This document shows, in pieces, positions 25,752 to 34,505 of a DNA stretch of 64,000 nucleotides. How positions within the stretch are numbered: the first letter of the stretch is position 1; the number at the start of each line of letters is the position of its first letter. Made by a program: the position numbers and the translations under genes. The stretch is from JAAFHZ01 sp964247085. Its GTDB lineage: Bacteria; Cyanobacteriota; Cyanobacteriia; Cyanobacteriales; Chamaesiphonaceae. The stretch is taken from contig CAXTSX010000013.1 in NCBI GenBank assembly GCA_964247085.1, positions 1-64,000 of the forward strand, written 5' to 3'. The notes beneath the pieces are model-generated. The model saw only the letters and a program-made list of their open reading frames with translations. It did no database searches and was not told where the DNA came from.

Positions 25752-26204
25752 ATGCCTCACCTCGTGCTCGTTCATCCACAAATTCCACCAAACACGGGCA
25801 ATATTGCCCGCACCTGCGCCGCCACCAAAACCGACCTTCACCTGGTGAAACCACTGGGTTTTGAGATAACCGATCGCTACCTAAAACGAGCAGGCTTAGA
25901 CTACTGGCCTTACGTGAATTTACGGATCCATGAATCACTCGCTGAGCTACAAGCCATCCAAGCCGGTGGCCGGTGGGTGGGTTTTACCGTCAAGGGAGAG
26001 TCCGCCCACCATGATTTTGCCTTCCAAGATAATGATTGGCTACTCTTTGGTAGTGAGACCAATGGCTTGCCAGCAGAGGCTTTAGAGGCTTGTGATGCCA
26101 CCCTATATATTCCCATGCGCGAGCCTGGGGTACGAAGTTTGAATTTGTCGGTAAGTGTCGCAGTCGGTTTATTTGAGGCTTATCGACAAATAGGTTTCAC
26201 TTAG
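25752..26204 (+). CDS. trmL: tRNA (cytidine/uridine-34 2'-O)-methyltransferase
   Basis: 150 residues from ATG 25752; the 33 codons upstream are AT-rich and unlike the family. A SPOUT methyltransferase with the trefoil-knot motifs HPQIPPNTGNIARTCAAT, LLFGSETNGLP and PMREPGVRSLNLSVSVA. TrmL uses SAM to methylate the wobble ribose of tRNA-Leu isoacceptors. Monocistronic, followed by a long spacer. Confidence 0.93.
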   Translation: MPHLVLVHPQIPPNTGNIARTCAATKTDLHLVKPLGFEITDRYLKRAGLDYWPYVNLRIHESLAELQAIQAGGRWVGFTVKGESAHHDFAFQDNDWLLFGSETNGLPAEALEACDATLYIPMREPGVRSLNLSVSVAVGLFEAYRQIGFT

Positions 26205-26888
26205 GATGTAAAAATAAATATTTTGTCTCATTAAAGACAGACTGGAAGAGTCCAAATTATTGTAGGGCAATGATTGTAGCCAAGATTTTCAATATTGCAA
26301 ATAAAGTAATACTATTTTCAATACATAAGATATTTCTATCTTAAATCACACCCCATGACGGTTCATCTATTTTTATTTTTTTGATAACTAATTTAGAATT
26401 GAAGACTGAAAGCTTTGATATACAAGTATTTCGGGCTTTCTGATTTTCAAAACTAATGGAGAAGAACTCAAGTCATCTCCGAAAATACACGGTTGCAAGA
26501 GGCGAATTCGATGGCTTAAAGTCTACGTATCTCACCCAGACACCTTCGGATATTAGCTATCCAAATCACTAGTAAACTCATTAATTTGATTCAAGCTAAG
26601 AATGATTTAGGTATACCAAAAAGCTCCGAAAGTAAATTAGTAGAAACTTGCAAATTTTTACAAATTGACATAGAGTGTGCTGGAAAGCAGTTAAATGTTA
26701 AGAAATACTTATTTTTCTAGTGTTACTGCAAATGTCTTTGTTGGATTGCTACTTTACGTAGTCCATTCTTAAAGGTGTGACCGGAGCATCACAGTTCATT
26801 CCATGAATCTAGAAGTAAAGTACAGCTCAAGTTCTAGATCCATAGGCGAACCGAAGTTTTCCGTTTTATTTAAGTTAGGAGGTTATGT
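26205..26888. other. 684-bp AT-rich spacer with possible structured leader
   Basis: I find no recognised gene or riboswitch here. Two weak items are worth recording. A stop-free stretch of 66 codons (26520-26717) has protein-like composition (SPRHLRILAIQ...) but no start codon, perhaps a remnant. A hairpin ATCTAGAA/TTCTAGAT (26807-26839) lies about 40 bp before the ribosome-binding site of the M23 peptidase gene. The spacer is thus largely the leader of that gene. Confidence 0.4.
26877..26882 (+). promoter_or_regulatory. strong ribosome-binding site that fixes the TTG start
   Basis: A full AGGAGG with a 6-nt spacer to TTG 26889. The overlapping ATG at 26885 would have a 2-nt spacer and opens an out-of-frame reading frame of about 34 codons. 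Confidence 0.7.
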
Positions 26889-27968
26889 TTGAAGAGCGTG
26901 ATTACACAGAAGGTTCAGTCAGTTCCTTCCCCACCCGCCCATGGCGCGACCTTGGATCGCCAAGTTACCATCGCAAGACCAGACGTTAAGGAAGGTTTGA
27001 CTCAGCAACTTTCTCTGGATTCTAAGCACTTCGCTGCCCCCGCAGAAAATTCTCCACAGTCAGCATCAAAACTCGCCGCTGGTATTGCTATATCAGTCGG
27101 AACCTGCGGTCTGATGTTATCTCCATTATCTGGTTCAGCCGTTGCTAACGGTGGCTTTTCTGGTGGTAAGGTATTACAAATTACATCTTCTGTATCTAAA
27201 GAGGATGTCTACATGCAGCAGTTGCGTCAAGAGGCTTCCTCCCTCAGAACTCAGAGCCAAGGGACGGATGAAGTTTTTGATAATTCGGCAACTAAGTTGG
27301 TTGCTCAAAGAGTACGCCCCAATAGTTTTATTCGATCGGTACCCAGCGGCGCTTATGCTGCCCCGATTGGTTATGCCGCTCCGCTTAAGAGTTATGCACC
27401 GCCCCTGAAAAGTGAAGGCTATATTAGACCGATGACGGCACCAAGCGCAGTAGCAATTCCGGTGCCAGCACCCCGAGGATTCCAGCTACCTACTGCTGTT
27501 CAGCAACCTGCTCAAATCCAAAGATTCGCTACCAACACCTACAACTCTACGATTCAGACTACCAATCAGAATACCCCACCAGTGGGTAAAATCTGGCCAA
27601 CTCGGGGTTCTTTCACCTCTGGCTTTGGCCGTCGTTGGGGTCGGATGCACAAGGGCATTGATATTGCAGCAGCAGTTGGGACTCCAGTGGTAGCAGCAGC
27701 TGATGGCGTAGTTGTAGTATCCGGCTGGGATCGCGGTGGCTATGGTAAGAGAGTTGATATTCAACATCCTGATGGCACTAGAACTCTCTATGGTCACAAC
27801 AGCCGTCTGCTAGTAGCCGTTGGTCAACAGGTGAAGCAGGGTCAGCAGATCTCAGCGATGGGTAATACTGGTCGCAGTACTGGTCCCCACCTCCACTTTG
27901 AGTTCCACATGCCTGGTGGTAGTGCTGTTAATCCAATTGCTTACTTGCCTGCTGGTTCTCGCTCCTAA
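26889..27968 (+). CDS. M23 (LytM/NlpD-type) peptidase, TTG start
   Basis: 359 residues. The last 125 form an M23 domain: SGFGRRWGRMHKGIDIAA (zinc ligands H and D), then GKRVDIQHPDGTRTLYGH and TGPHLHFEF. M23 enzymes cut peptidoglycan cross-links, or activate amidases when degenerate; here the H...D, HLH set is intact, so endopeptidase activity is likely. The N-terminal 200 residues are low complexity with a hydrophobic segment (about 57-80, AAGIAISVGTCGLMLSPLSG) that may export or anchor it. The start is TTG at 26889: AGGAGG (26877-26882) sits six bases before it, while the ATG at 26885 is out of frame and too close. Confidence 0.85.
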   Translation: MKSVITQKVQSVPSPPAHGATLDRQVTIARPDVKEGLTQQLSLDSKHFAAPAENSPQSASKLAAGIAISVGTCGLMLSPLSGSAVANGGFSGGKVLQITSSVSKEDVYMQQLRQEASSLRTQSQGTDEVFDNSATKLVAQRVRPNSFIRSVPSGAYAAPIGYAAPLKSYAPPLKSEGYIRPMTAPSAVAIPVPAPRGFQLPTAVQQPAQIQRFATNTYNSTIQTTNQNTPPVGKIWPTRGSFTSGFGRRWGRMHKGIDIAAAVGTPVVAAADGVVVVSGWDRGGYGKRVDIQHPDGTRTLYGHNSRLLVAVGQQVKQGQQISAMGNTGRSTGPHLHFEFHMPGGSAVNPIAYLPAGSRS

Positions 27969-27995
27969 GTATTGGTGAGAATTAATTGAAGCTAG

Positions 27996-28020
27996 AAATG
28001 GGCGCTATGCGCCCATTTTT
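27996..28020 (+). terminator. rho-independent terminator after the M23 peptidase gene
   Basis: AAATGGGCGC (27996-28005), loop TAT, GCGCCCATTT (28009-28018) and a short T-run. Located 28 bp past the stop codon. Confidence 0.9.
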
Positions 28021-28090
28021 GCTTGGTACTGGAGTTCTGGTCAGATATTCGATATACTGGTATTTCTGCACTACTGAATCTGGTTGACCT

Positions 28091-30937
28091 ATGGCGAAGA
28101 CTACCTCCGGAACCTTAAAGCCGGATGACCAAAACAAGATTCGGATTACTGGTGCTAGACAACACAATTTAAAAAACATTAGCCTGGAATTACCACGCGA
28201 TCGATTGATTGTGTTTACGGGCATTTCTGGCTCTGGTAAGTCATCGTTGGCTTTTGATACGATTTTTGCCGAAGGCCAACGGCGATATGTGGAGTCACTG
28301 AGTGCTTACGCCCGCCAGTTTTTGGGTCAGCTCGATAAACCAGAAGTAGACGCGATCGAAGGTTTAAGTCCAGCGATCTCGATCGATCAAAAATCCACTT
28401 CCAATAATCCCCGATCCACGGTCGGGACGGTCACCGAGATTTACGATTATTTTCGGCTGCTGTTTGGCCGCGCCGGTCTGCCCCATTGCCCCCATTGTGA
28501 CCGGGCGATATCGCCCCAAACGATCGATGAAATGTGCGATCGGGTGATGGCGCTTCCAGACAAGACTAAGTTTCAAATTCTAGCGCCGGTCATGCGCGGC
28601 AAGAAAGGTACCCACCAAAAGTTGCTATCCAGCCTAACAGCCAGTGGCTTTGTGCGGGTGCGGGTCAACGGTGAAATTCGGGAGTTGGCCGACCAAATTG
28701 AACTGGATAAAAACCAGAAACATTCGATCGAGATTGTGATCGATCGGCTAGTCAAAAAAGCGGGTATCAATTCACGCTTGGCCGATTCCTTGGGAACTTG
28801 CCTGAAACAATCCGAAGGGATGGCGGTGATCAATATTTTGGCCGATGATCCAAATATCCCCGACCTAGTTTTTTCAGAGAAATTCGCCTGCCCCGAGCAC
28901 GGCGCGGTGATGGAAGAGCTGTCGCCCCGGCTATTTTCCTTTAACTCGCCCTACGGCGCTTGTCCCCATTGTCACGGCTTGGGCAATCTGCGCCTATTTG
29001 CCGAAGAACTGATCATTCCCGATCCAACAGCGCAGGTCTATTGCGCGATTTTGCCCTGGTCGGATAAGGATAATTCTTACTATCTGTCACTGCTGTTTAG
29101 TTTGAGCCAAGCCTATGGCTTTGAGCTGAATGCCCCCTGGCAAGATTTAACCGCCGAACAACAGAAATTAGTTTTGCATGGAACCAGTGAACCGGTCTGG
29201 ATGGAGCAAATCGGCGAATTTCGGCACTATCGAGGAGTGCTAAAGATTCTGCAACGGCAGTATGATGACGGCTCGGAACTGCAAAAGCAACGATTGGAAA
29301 ATTATTTGGTCGATCGACCCTGCCCCGTCTGTGCGGGCGATCGGTTAAAACCGGAAGCTCTGTCGGTGAAAATGGGTCAATACAATATTTTGGACTTCAC
29401 CAACTGTGCGATCGATCAATGCTTAGAGCGGGTAAATCAGGTCACCCTGAACGATCGACAGGCACAGATTGCCCAGTTAGTATTGCTAGAAATCCGGGCT
29501 CGACTACGTTTTTTGTTAGATGTGGGTTTAGATTACCTGACTTTATCTCGATCGGCCACCACCCTATCCGGTGGGGAAGCCCAACGGATTCGGCTGGCCA
29601 CCCAAATTGGTTCTGGTCTGACGGGAGTACTCTATGTACTAGACGAGCCGAGTATCGGTCTGCACCAGCGCGATAACGATCGACTGCTGGCCACCCTGGT
29701 GAAGCTGCGCGATCTAGGTAATACCTTGATTGTAGTAGAACATGATGAAGACACCATCCGAGCCGCCGACCATTTGGTGGACATTGGCCCCGGTGCCGGA
29801 GTGCATGGCGGAGTCGTCGTCGCTCAGGGAACTCTAGCAGATATTTTAGCCGCTAAAGAATCGATCACTGGGGCTTATCTATCCGGACGGCAAGCGATCG
29901 CGACCCCCAGCGAGCGGCGACCAGGCTCTGGTTTAAAAATTAGTTTGAAGAAAGCCAAACGCCACAATCTCCAAAATTTAAACGTAGATTTTCCCTTGGG
30001 AATGCTAGTCTCCGTCACCGGAGTCTCCGGCTCCGGGAAATCGACGCTGGTCAACGATTTGCTCTATCCCGCTCTGCAGCATCACTTAACCAAACGGATA
30101 CCCTTCCCCACCGATTTAGGAGAATTGCAAGGAATTAGTGCGATCGATAAAGTAATTGTGATCGATCAATCGCCGATCGGCCGCACCCCCCGCTCTAATC
30201 CGGCTACTTATACCGGCATTTTCGATCTAATTCGGGATGTATTTTCCCAGACGATCGAAGCGAAGACCAGAGGTTATCGACCGGGACAGTTTTCTTTTAA
30301 TGTCAAAGGTGGTCGCTGCGAAGCCTGTAGCGGTCAGGGTGTGAATATTATTGAAATGAACTTTTTGCCAGATGTCTATGTGACTTGTGATGTTTGCAAG
30401 GGAGCGCGTTATAACCGAGAAACCCTGCAGGTCAAGTACAAAGAGATGTCGATCGCCGATGTGCTGGCTATGACGGTGGAAGATGCCCTGGAGTTTTTCA
30501 CTAATATTCCCCGCGCTGCCACCAAGTTACAAACCTTGGTAGATGTGGGTTTAGGCTATGTGACCCTAGGCCAGACCGCCCCCACGCTATCAGGAGGTGA
30601 GGCGCAGCGGATGAAGCTGGCCGCCGAGCTATCCAAACGCGCCACCGGCAAGACCCTCTATTTGATTGATGAACCTACCACCGGTTTGTCTTTCTATGAT
30701 GTCCACAAACTCATGGATGTGTTGCAACGGCTAGTAGATAAAGGTAATTCGGTGATTGCGATCGAACATAATCTAGATGTAATCCGCTGTAGTGACTGGG
30801 TAATAGATTTGGGACCAGATGGCGGTGGTCGGGGTGGTCAGATCGTCGGGGTCGGAACACCGGAAGCGATCGCCAAAAATCCCAAGTCGCACACTGGTAA
30901 ATATCTGAAGCGGGTTTTGAAACGCAAAACAGCCTAA
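28091..30937 (+). CDS. uvrA: excinuclease ABC subunit A
   Basis: DNA-damage recognition ATPase of nucleotide excision repair; works as a dimer with UvrB. 948 residues, normal length. Two ABC modules: Walker A GISGSGKSS at about residue 44 and GVSGSGKST at about 645; signature LSGGEAQR in both halves; DEPSIGLH and DEPTTGL Walker B. Zinc modules: CPHC...CPHC (insertion), CPVC and CEAC-X18-20-CDVC. ATG start; the HAD gene follows 33 bp later and may be co-transcribed. Confidence 0.98.
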   Translation: MAKTTSGTLKPDDQNKIRITGARQHNLKNISLELPRDRLIVFTGISGSGKSSLAFDTIFAEGQRRYVESLSAYARQFLGQLDKPEVDAIEGLSPAISIDQKSTSNNPRSTVGTVTEIYDYFRLLFGRAGLPHCPHCDRAISPQTIDEMCDRVMALPDKTKFQILAPVMRGKKGTHQKLLSSLTASGFVRVRVNGEIRELADQIELDKNQKHSIEIVIDRLVKKAGINSRLADSLGTCLKQSEGMAVINILADDPNIPDLVFSEKFACPEHGAVMEELSPRLFSFNSPYGACPHCHGLGNLRLFAEELIIPDPTAQVYCAILPWSDKDNSYYLSLLFSLSQAYGFELNAPWQDLTAEQQKLVLHGTSEPVWMEQIGEFRHYRGVLKILQRQYDDGSELQKQRLENYLVDRPCPVCAGDRLKPEALSVKMGQYNILDFTNCAIDQCLERVNQVTLNDRQAQIAQLVLLEIRARLRFLLDVGLDYLTLSRSATTLSGGEAQRIRLATQIGSGLTGVLYVLDEPSIGLHQRDNDRLLATLVKLRDLGNTLIVVEHDEDTIRAADHLVDIGPGAGVHGGVVVAQGTLADILAAKESITGAYLSGRQAIATPSERRPGSGLKISLKKAKRHNLQNLNVDFPLGMLVSVTGVSGSGKSTLVNDLLYPALQHHLTKRIPFPTDLGELQGISAIDKVIVIDQSPIGRTPRSNPATYTGIFDLIRDVFSQTIEAKTRGYRPGQFSFNVKGGRCEACSGQGVNIIEMNFLPDVYVTCDVCKGARYNRETLQVKYKEMSIADVLAMTVEDALEFFTNIPRAATKLQTLVDVGLGYVTLGQTAPTLSGGEAQRMKLAAELSKRATGKTLYLIDEPTTGLSFYDVHKLMDVLQRLVDKGNSVIAIEHNLDVIRCSDWVIDLGPDGGGRGGQIVGVGTPEAIAKNPKSHTGKYLKRVLKRKTA

Positions 30938-30970
30938 AATTTAAGAATCATTTGACTCCGAGACTATCCG

Positions 30971-31810
30971 ATGACTCTTGCCCCCCTGGACAATGCTGAT
31001 TTATCTAAAATCAAACTAGTAGCTACTGATATTGATGGAACACTCACCAAAAATCAGCGCTTTACACCACAACTAATTACTGCTTTGCTACAACTACAGT
31101 CTGCCAACATTGCGGTGTTGCTAGTCACCGGTCGATCGGCTGGCTGGGTGAGTAGTCTCAGTAACTATTTACCAGTGGTCGGAGCGATCGGCGAAAACGG
31201 CGGCTGTTATTTTAGTGGAACCACGGCATGTCAGCTGCTACCCAACCTCAAAATCAAAGAAATCAGCAAACATCGCGATCAGCTAGCTGACTGCTTTTGG
31301 CAACTGCAAGGCACGCATACTCAGCTAAAAGAATCCACTGATAACCGGTTCCGACTGACCGACTGGACATTTGATCTAGCTCAGCTAGATGCTAGCGATC
31401 TATGGGAAATTGGGGCTCAATGTGAGCGCTGGGGCTGGAATTTCACTTATAGTACGATCCAAGGCCATATCAAATTAGTCACTCAAAGCAAGGCGATCGG
31501 GATTAAGCAAGTACTGAAACAACATTTCCCCAAATTAAAATCTCATCAGATTTTGACGGTAGGAGATAGTCCGAATGATGCCTCGATGTTTGACCCCGAG
31601 ATGTTTACACAATCGGTGGGGGTGGCCAATGTGTTGCATTATCAAGAACAGATGGAGCATCTACCGGCCTACATTACGACGCTGCCAGAAGTTAGTGGTT
31701 TTGGAGAGATTGTTGATCGATTAGTGTCTACTGCGGTGGCCGAGCCAGATGTCAGCAATGATTCCAGGTTTGATCAGATTGCTAGCTATATTGAGCGATC
31801 GCTGAGTTAG
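30971..31810 (+). CDS. HAD-superfamily (Cof/IIB type) phosphatase
   Basis: 279 residues with the HAD motifs in order: I DIDGTLT (nucleophile and acid/base Asp, about residues 20-26), II LLVTGRSAG, III Lys in GIKQVLK, IV VGDSPNDASMF. The cap is of type C2B, as in Cof-type sugar phosphatases and sucrose-phosphate phosphatase. The substrate is not evident. It lies 33 bp downstream of uvrA on the same strand. Confidence 0.85.
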   Translation: MTLAPLDNADLSKIKLVATDIDGTLTKNQRFTPQLITALLQLQSANIAVLLVTGRSAGWVSSLSNYLPVVGAIGENGGCYFSGTTACQLLPNLKIKEISKHRDQLADCFWQLQGTHTQLKESTDNRFRLTDWTFDLAQLDASDLWEIGAQCERWGWNFTYSTIQGHIKLVTQSKAIGIKQVLKQHFPKLKSHQILTVGDSPNDASMFDPEMFTQSVGVANVLHYQEQMEHLPAYITTLPEVSGFGEIVDRLVSTAVAEPDVSNDSRFDQIASYIERSLS

Positions 31811-31962
31811 TCTAGTTGCGTTTCCCTGTGCCTGTATATCTGAATCATGACCGCAATAAAATTGTGGTTGGATGCTGTGCTGGAGGGGTACTCATACTTC
31901 AAATTATGGCATTTTCTCTGATTAGATGGCTCTAGCTCAGAGATTCAGGGTATTTACGATTG

Positions 31963-32361
31963 TTAACGATTATGTAATGAATCAATCAAAGTAACCACCC
32001 GCGATCGAACTTCATCTCGTACTCTGGGAAAGATTTCTGGCTGTTCAGCTGGGTCATCAAGTTGCCAGTCAGCAAAGATTTCTCTGTTGACCCAAGCTGG
32101 GGGAAGGTTTACACCACAACCACAAAGAGAAATAACGACATCAAAATCTTCTGGATTAAATTCACTCAATGCTTTAGAAGCTTGGCGGCTGATATCGACT
32201 CCCGCATCTTGCATCGTCGCAATGGCTTCTGGTCTGACCTGGCTAGCTTCTAGCCCCGAACTCGTTACCGCTATTAATCCTGCTCCCAAATGATTAGCAA
32301 AACCTTCAGCCATTTGCGACCTAGCCGAATTTTTTTTACAGACAAACATCACTCTTTTCAT
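31963..32361 (-). CDS. arsC: arsenate reductase, low-molecular-weight phosphatase fold (Synechocystis type)
   Basis: 132 residues. The P-loop is CKKNSARS with catalytic Cys8, and further cysteines fall at positions 80 and 82 (ISLCGCG). The 8/80/82 arrangement is that of Synechocystis ArsC, which has the LMW-phosphatase fold but uses a glutathione/glutaredoxin-like cycle. It reduces arsenate to arsenite. It is the last gene of the arsR-aquaporin-arsC operon, 21 bp behind the channel gene, which gives the arsenite an exit. Confidence 0.93.
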   Translation of the reverse strand: MKRVMFVCKKNSARSQMAEGFANHLGAGLIAVTSSGLEASQVRPEAIATMQDAGVDISRQASKALSEFNPEDFDVVISLCGCGVNLPPAWVNREIFADWQLDDPAEQPEIFPRVRDEVRSRVVTLIDSLHNR

Positions 32362-32382
32362 GAAATCTTCTCGCTAAAATTG

Positions 32383-33090
32383 TTAGTTAATATCTCTGAC
32401 ACAGTCCTGGAAATCGTTGGATATCCAGCGATATACCCAGCCTGCCAACACAGCTCCAAGTATGGGAGCTACCCAATAAACCCAGTGATGTTGCCATAAT
32501 CCAGCTACTAAAGCCGGGGCTAGCGATCGAGCTGGGTTCATACTTGCCCCAGTAATCGGTCCCATCACCACTGCTTCTAATGCCACAGTTAGTCCGATCG
32601 CTAAACCAGCAAACCCAATAGGTGCACGCCGATCTAGCCCAGACCCAAAAATAACGAACATTAAGATAAAAGTCAGCACAGTTTCTAATAACAGAGCTTG
32701 CAACCAGTTATTTTGTCGCGGCAAAGTTGCCCCCAAATTAGCGACTAGACCAAAGACCATGCGCAGTAGAGTAGAAGCGGCAATTGCCCCCATGCACTGC
32801 GCCAGAATATATGGGATCACTCGTTGACTTGGAAAGAAGCCGCTCTGCCAAAAAGCAATCGTCACTGCCGGATTAAAGTGAGCACCGCTAATATGTCCAA
32901 GAGTATAAATTAGGGCAGCCACTACCGCCCCAAATACAATGCTTACACCTAGATGAGTAATGGCACCTTGGCTAACATTGTTAACTACAACAGCTCCTGT
33001 ACCAATAAACACCAAAATGAAAGTGCCGATCGCTTCTGCCACAAAGTTGCGGTCAATGGGCAATAATATTTGACGTAACTTTTTGTTCAC
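32383..33090 (-). CDS. aqpS: MIP-family aquaglyceroporin, probable arsenite channel (AqpS-like)
   Basis: 235 residues and six membrane spans with both NPA boxes: GAHFNPAVTIAF and GASMNPARSLAP. The start is GTG (33088-33090). Placed between arsR and arsC it replaces the usual arsenite pump gene (arsB/acr3), as in the arsR-aqpS-arsC operon of Sinorhizobium meliloti, where arsenate is reduced and arsenite leaks out down its gradient through the channel. That role is inferred from synteny; the pore selectivity cannot be read with certainty. Confidence 0.88.
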   Translation of the reverse strand: MNKKLRQILLPIDRNFVAEAIGTFILVFIGTGAVVVNNVSQGAITHLGVSIVFGAVVAALIYTLGHISGAHFNPAVTIAFWQSGFFPSQRVIPYILAQCMGAIAASTLLRMVFGLVANLGATLPRQNNWLQALLLETVLTFILMFVIFGSGLDRRAPIGFAGLAIGLTVALEAVVMGPITGASMNPARSLAPALVAGLWQHHWVYWVAPILGAVLAGWVYRWISNDFQDCVRDIN

Positions 33091-33136
33091 ATGGGGTAAA
33101 AAAACTCTCCGGAGAATCGCTGCTGAGATATGTTCT

Positions 33137-33165
33137 TATTATTTCAAAAAAAGTTGATATGTCAA
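33137..33165 (-). promoter_or_regulatory. promoter of the aquaporin-arsC genes with overlapping inverted repeat
   Basis: On the minus strand TTGACA (33160-33165), 17 bp, ATAATA (33137-33142). Between and over these lies ATATCAA-N6-TTGAAAT, an imperfect inverted repeat that could be an ArsR site, so arsR and the downstream genes may be controlled separately. Confidence 0.6.
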
Positions 33166-33187
33166 GAGCAAAGTCACAGTCAATAAA

Positions 33188-33508
33188 TTAATCACATATC
33201 CGTGCGGGCAAGATGGGGCTTAAGCGGCGGTATTCAGCTAAGTATTGCTCTAATATCACAAATTGGGAGAGGTTGAGCCGATAGTAAACCCAGCGTCCTT
33301 CCTGGCGAGGATGAACTAAACCGGCAGATTTCAGGACTTTCAGGTGAAATGATAGCTTAGATTGACTGACGCTTAGCAATTCACAAAGCTCACAAACACA
33401 GAGTTCTCGCTGCTGAAGATGCTCGATCGTCTGAATTCTAAGTGGTTCGGACAGGGCATGGAACAGAGCAATAATCTGTGGGGAGGTCTGAGGGCGTGAT
33501 TCTAGCAT
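33188..33508 (-). CDS. arsR: ArsR-family arsenic-responsive repressor
   Basis: 106 residues from the ATG at 33506-33508. Winged-helix DNA-binding domain with LSEPLRIQTIEHL, the metal-binding helix RELCVCELCELL (ELCVC is the classic As(III)/Sb(III) site) and recognition helix SVSQSKLSFHLKVLKSAGL. It releases DNA upon binding arsenite. A TTG at 33536-33538 would extend the frame by ten residues but lies inside the operator-like repeat, so the ATG is preferred. Confidence 0.95.
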   Translation of the reverse strand: MLESRPQTSPQIIALFHALSEPLRIQTIEHLQQRELCVCELCELLSVSQSKLSFHLKVLKSAGLVHPRQEGRWVYYRLNLSQFVILEQYLAEYRRLSPILPARICD

Positions 33509-33517
33509 CAATTTTTT

Positions 33518-33543
33518 TTGAAATAAATTAAGTTTCAATTATA
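33518..33543 (-). promoter_or_regulatory. arsR operator and -10 region
   Basis: Inverted repeat TTGAAA-N9-TTTCAA (33518-33538), 9 bp upstream of the arsR ATG, adjoining a TATAAT (minus strand, 33538-33543). A repressor bound here would cover the transcription start, the usual ArsR autoregulation. Confidence 0.65.
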
Positions 33544-33632
33544 GGCTTTTTGAAAATTTTTCTATTTAGGCTAAATTAATTGGCTCTGGTTCTGTTGCGG
33601 AACTATTTATATTGCCAACTGGAACCGCAATA

Positions 33633-33662
33633 CTTAGTTTTTACATAACCAAGGCTTAACCC
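33633..33662 (+). promoter_or_regulatory. Pho-box-like array before exbB
   Basis: Three 8-bp repeats at an 11-bp period: CTTAGTTT (33633), CATAACCA (33644), CTTAACCC (33655), separated by TTA and AGG. The cyanobacterial Pho box is three or more PyTTAAPyPy(T/A) repeats with 3-bp gaps. The array ends 57 bp before the exbB ATG. Confidence 0.6.
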
Positions 33663-33719
33663 TACTAATGGATAACTATGGAAAACTAGATAAGATCATC
33701 TAAAAATCTGTTTTCTATT

Positions 33720-34466
33720 ATGTCTAATATTTATGAATTTGTCTCCAAGGGTGGACCGGTCATGTGGCCACTCGTAGGGTTGTCTGTGATGACGATCGGT
33801 TGTGCTCTAGAGCGAGCAAACTATTGGTGGAAACTAATCAGTCAAGAAGATCGCATCGTCCATGATGTATTGGAAGCTGCCCGCTCTAGTTTGGATGATG
33901 CGGCATCGATCGCTTATCAAGCCAGAAGTCTAGCGATCGGACGTTTTCTGTTTGCCACACTGCGCCTGAAAAATTCATCCCCTGAGACATTTCATTTAGC
34001 AATGGAAGCAGCAGCTGAACGAGAATTTATCCAAATGCGTAAGGGAGACAAATTATTAGAAACAGTAATAGCGATCGCTCCTCTTTTGGGTCTACTGGGA
34101 ACGGTAACTGGTCTGATGGCTACTTTTGGCAATATGAATATTGGGGGTAGTGGGGCTGGCGGTGCGAGCGCGACTAAAGCGGCAGCTGGGATTGGGGAAG
34201 CTTTGACAGCGACCGCTTCTGGTATGTTCGTAGCAATCTTAGCTTTGGCATTTTTCCGGGTTTTTGTGACTTTACAATCTAAACAAATTGATTATTTTAC
34301 CAATGTCGGTAATCAACTGGAACTAATCTATCGGCATGTTTGGTGTGAGGGGCATCGCTATCGATCGGAAGAAATGGATCCTGATGCGGAAGAAGTTACC
34401 GCTATTCAATTAGCATCTTCCCCTGCTTTCAAAGGCAGAAGACCACTAGTAAACGATATTTATTAG
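33720..34466 (+). CDS. exbB: ExbB/TolQ/MotA-family proton channel protein
   Basis: 248 residues with three membrane segments: one near residues 13-28 (MWPLVGLSVMTIGCAL) and two in the conserved C-terminal half, LLETVIAIAPLLGLLGTVTGLMATF and GIGEALTATASGMFVAILALAFFRVF. The latter pair is the MotA/TolQ/ExbB signature that forms the proton-conducting stator pentamer. It is followed 39 bp later by exbD, and a Pho-box-like array stands before it. The stator would energise a TonB-type protein, perhaps the one encoded convergently at 35069-36313. Confidence 0.92.
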   Translation: MSNIYEFVSKGGPVMWPLVGLSVMTIGCALERANYWWKLISQEDRIVHDVLEAARSSLDDAASIAYQARSLAIGRFLFATLRLKNSSPETFHLAMEAAAEREFIQMRKGDKLLETVIAIAPLLGLLGTVTGLMATFGNMNIGGSGAGGASATKAAAGIGEALTATASGMFVAILALAFFRVFVTLQSKQIDYFTNVGNQLELIYRHVWCEGHRYRSEEMDPDAEEVTAIQLASSPAFKGRRPLVNDIY

Positions 34467-34505
34467 AACATTTGTAAAATAAAAATAATAAAGAGGTGTA
34501 AAATC

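Noticed and set aside
26205..26888. c-di-AMP (ydaO-type) riboswitch before the M23 peptidase gene
   Set aside because: Such switches often precede cell-wall hydrolase genes, but I could not find the conserved GGGGAACC-type core in this spacer.
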